Shown here one piece after another: positions 6,264 through 7,698 of a DNA stretch of 7,698 bases. The stretch comes from an uncultured Treponema sp. (GTDB taxonomy: Bacteria; Spirochaetota; Spirochaetia; Treponematales; Treponemataceae), in NCBI GenBank assembly GCA_937893155.1, contig CALBGU010000281.1, positions 1 to 7,698 on the forward strand, in the 5' to 3' direction. Positions within the stretch are counted from its first letter, which is position 1. Every line of letters begins with the position of its first letter. The notes beneath the pieces are model-generated. The model was given only the letters and a program-made list of their open reading frames with translations, was not told the DNA's origin and did not search any database. A program made the position numbers and the translations under genes.

Positions 6264-6515
6264 TTATCTGTCGTGTCTGCCGTGCCGCCCGCTGTGATTT
6301 GGTTTGCTTGTTTCACCTTGATTGCCAGAATCTTTATTAGGTTGCTTTTCTGTGTGAAACGGACTTTGTACCATAAATGTGCGGCTCTTTGAAAAATTCG
6401 TGTCTAGTTCTTTTCTAGTTGCTTGAAAATTATTTTCTTGATACTCAGAATCAATAATAGTTGAGCAACTGGAAAGTAGCAAAGTAAAAACTGATATAAC
6501 TAAAAAATACTTTAT
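6264..6515 (-). CDS. Small lipoprotein (about 83 residues) with an apparent ATA start codon
   Basis: Reading leftward from 6515, the frame encodes KYFLVISVFTLLLSSC and 67 further residues to TAA at 6264-6266. This is a complete lipoprotein signal peptide: Lys2, a hydrophobic core, and lipobox LSSC with Cys17. The mature part is short, hydrophilic and ends in a His/Arg-rich tail (SGRHGRHDR). A perfect GGAGGT (minus strand, 6521-6526) stands five bases before the codon ATA at 6513-6515, where ATG would be expected. The frame has no ATG or GTG start; the only canonical start, TTG at 6480-6482, is just five codons before the cysteine and lacks an SD. Either AUA is used, or an ATG has mutated, or the base is a sequencing error. 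No family is recognised and the mature function is unknown. It lies 89 bases downstream of the regulator, possibly in the same transcript. Confidence 0.6.
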   Translation of the reverse strand: MKYFLVISVFTLLLSSCSTIIDSEYQENNFQATRKELDTNFSKSRTFMVQSPFHTEKQPNKDSGNQGETSKPNHSGRHGRHDR

Positions 6516-6559
6516 GAAGTACCTCCAAAAATGAACTTTAGTAGAAGTATATAAAGCAT
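6512..6559 (-). CDS. Possible 15-residue hydrophobic mini-ORF overlapping the lipoprotein start
   Basis: ATG at 6557-6559 (minus strand) opens MLYILLLKFIFGGTS, ending at TAA 6512-6514. That stop overlaps the lipoprotein's ATA codon in the sequence ATAA, and the lipoprotein SD lies within the mini-ORF. Such an arrangement could couple translation by reinitiation. It has only a weak, too-close AGGT as its own SD, so it may be fortuitous. Confidence 0.2.
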   Translation of the reverse strand: MLYILLLKFIFGGTS

Positions 6560-6575
6560 TACCTAGAGATACTAT

Positions 6576-6605
6576 ATCGTTTTACGGAAATTTTCTTAAA
6601 ACGAT
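6576..6605. repeat. Perfect 9-bp inverted repeat at the 3' end of the regulator gene
   Basis: ATCGTTTTA (6576-6584) and TAAAACGAT (6597-6605) are exact inverted arms around a 12-base loop. The right arm touches the regulator stop codon (6605-6607). No T-run follows on the minus strand, so it is a poor terminator. It sits between the regulator and the lipoprotein start and could be an operator or an mRNA-end hairpin. Confidence 0.45.
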
Positions 6606-7503
6606 TAAATGTCAACTCCTAAAAAAGTTTTTGCATTTTGTCTAACTTCGTTTGCTCTTTCGTATTGTTGTAAGTGTTCTAATAACTTTAGACCATCTTT
6701 CATAATCTCTATTCCCTCTTCTTTTTTTCCTAATGTATATAAACAAGAAGCTTTGTTTATAATGAAAGTTGGTAAAGCTGCTTTTGAGCAACACAAAATG
6801 CCCTGTTCACATATTTGCAACGCTTTTTGAGTTTCGTTTTTATTGTCATACCAAAGTGCAAGAGAAAGAAGAATAACTGCAAAATGTTTTTCTTTTTCAG
6901 TTTGGTCGAAAATTTTTTTTCATAGTAAGATTTTAAATCTTCCATTATCGAAATAGCTTCATCGTGCAAGCCTAGCGCATATTTTTCAATCGCAATGTTG
7001 GCAATTATCAAAAGCTCGTTTTGCGTCAAAAGAATATCGCGCTCTTTGTTTTTTTGAACTGTCCAATAATCTGCAAATGTTAAGTTTAGGGCTTTATTAT
7101 ATGTTTCTAATATTTTTTCGTGCGAAATGCCGTGTTCTGTGTCATATACTGCGGAATAAAAAAGATAGGCTTGCTCTTCAAATTCATTCATTGTTTTTGC
7201 GCAATTTTTATATTCAGCAAGCAATTCTTTTATTTCGTAGTGTCCATTAGAAACAATGTTAGACATTTGACATTCAAGATTATGCCGTTTTAATTCTGTT
7301 GTTGTTGCAGGAACGTCATTAGAACGAGCTGAAAATCCCATTTTCTGAAAGAGAGCTTCGACAAGACGGTGAGAAGGAACTTGAGTGCCGTTTTCTATTC
7401 TGGAAATGGTAGCAACGGAGCAAACGTCAGCAAGGTCTTCTTGAGTCAATCTGCGACGAATTCTAAACTCTTTTATCATACCGCCGATTAAATACAATTC
7501 CAT
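6605..7503 (-). CDS. XRE-family HTH regulator with C-terminal TPR-like domain (RRNPP-like), frame interrupted at an A8 tract
   Basis: The start is ATG 7503-7501 with AAGGAG at 7510-7515 (minus strand). Residues 1-197 are in one frame and the remaining 102 in another. Joining them at the A-tract (6913-6920) gives an uninterrupted protein of about 299 residues, the usual size for Rgg/PlcR-type regulators. Residues about 7-58 are an XRE/Cro helix-turn-helix: RRLTQEDLADVCSVATISRI then ENGTQVPS, with the recognition helix about 29-37. The rest is all-helical and resembles tetratricopeptide repeats, for example EKYALGLHDEAISIMEDL (173-190) and YTLGKKEEGIEIMKDGL near the C-terminus. In this family the TPR part binds a short peptide that changes DNA binding. 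Both halves show normal protein-coding character with no other stops, so the break is recent, regulatory, or a sequencing error. Targets are unknown; the adjacent lipoprotein and opp genes are candidates. Confidence 0.8.
6913..6920 (-). other. Homopolymer tract (A8 on the coding strand) at the frame change in the regulator
   Basis: The coding strand reads GAA AAA AAA TTT TCG in the 5' frame, which then ends in a non-TPR tail at 6757. A shift of one base backward at the tract gives ATT TTC GAC CAA ACT GAA, which continues as IFDQTEKEKHFAVILLSLAL into the conserved C-terminal half. Nine or six A residues would make the gene continuous. Such a tract is prone to replication slippage, transcriptional slippage and -1 ribosomal slippage. 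Confidence 0.75.
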
Positions 7504-7515
7504 AAGCTGCTCCTT

Positions 7516-7698
7516 GAGAATGTATTTTAATATTATTTTTATGAAATTTACGCGAAACGATATGGTGTATTGATTTTAGCTGTTGTATGATTTCTTTTGA
7601 AAACAGGCATATCCTTGAGAAACAGGCTGTGCCTGCAAAACGACTTCTGTGAAAAGCCGTTTTGAAAAAGTATCGTTTGCACGATTTCCAACGTTGTT
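7516..7698. other. AT-rich non-coding stretch upstream of the regulator, with short repeats and hairpins
   Basis: No gene is supported here. Minus-strand TAAAAT (7524-7529) is a plausible -10 for the regulator, but no good -35 is found. Further out, AAACAGGC occurs at 7601-7608 and again at 7620-7627, the second forming CAGGC-TGT-GCCTG (7623-7635). CAAAACG (7636-7642) pairs with CGTTTTG (7658-7664) as a hairpin extended by CTT with AAG, and ATCG (7672-7675) pairs with CGAT (7682-7685). The cluster looks like an intergenic repeat element. Confidence 0.4.

Noticed and set aside
6609..6830. Plus-strand frame of 73 codons
   Set aside because: It is the complement of the regulator's TPR half, which has much better coding character.
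2139..7679. Recurrent ATCGTTT/AAACGAT words at 2139, 6576, 6599, 7555 and 7672 as a shared operator
   Set aside because: The word also occurs inside oppA (about 1145) and oppF (about 5335), and frequencies of this order are plausible by chance in such sequence.
7549..7698. Open minus-strand frames running in from the right edge
   Set aside because: Several frames are open at once, none has a recognisable family or start, and the stretch is full of inverted repeats.
1..7698. CRISPR array, tRNA, insertion sequence or phage genes
   Set aside because: I saw no spaced direct-repeat array, cloverleaf, transposase or integrase signature on either strand.

Overview
The window holds a complete oligopeptide ABC-importer locus (oppA, then oppBCDF) on the plus strand. 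Facing it on the minus strand is a short convergent unit: an HTH-TPR regulator followed by a small lipoprotein. The protein sequences look most like those of a host-associated Treponema or related spirochaete. Evidence for this is the OppA lipoprotein with an LASC lipobox, the style of the Opp proteins, moderate GC, and AT-rich intergenic DNA full of hairpins. The placement rests on family resemblance only. The regulator's HTH also resembles those of gut Clostridia, so the genus is not certain.

Layout. Bases 1-58 are a fragment of 23S rRNA domain V containing the peptidyl-transferase stretch GGGGATAACAGG. Homology stops abruptly at about E. coli position 2482, and the sequence continues as an open frame ending in tandem stops at 174-179. 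A 110-base leader follows, with a weak promoter and a perfect 11-bp inverted repeat next to the ribosome binding site. Then come oppA (291-1898), a 248-base regulatory gap, and the tightly packed oppB (2147), oppC (3090), oppD (4199) and oppF (5192-6211). A bidirectional terminator at 6223-6261 separates these from the minus-strand genes.

On the minus strand, reading leftward from 7503, is a 299-residue HTH-TPR regulator. It is split by a one-base frame change at an A8 tract but is otherwise intact in both halves. Downstream of it is an 83-residue lipoprotein with a good SD and signal peptide, but its start codon reads ATA. Standard gene callers would probably miss or truncate both.

How it may work together. 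OppA captures peptides at the periplasmic face of the inner membrane, OppB and OppC form the channel, and OppD and OppF supply ATP hydrolysis. The gap between oppA and oppB carries a hairpin over the oppA stop, two further hairpins and a tandem 21-bp palindromic repeat. This suggests that binding protein and permease are expressed at different levels and that oppBCDF has its own control. An HTH-TPR regulator of the general RRNPP (Rgg/PlcR/PrgX) design, a short lipoprotein whose signal peptide could yield a hydrophobic peptide, and a peptide importer are the three parts of a known Gram-positive peptide-signalling arrangement. Finding them together here, in what looks like a diderm, is the most interesting hypothesis in the window. 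It is inference from gene context only.
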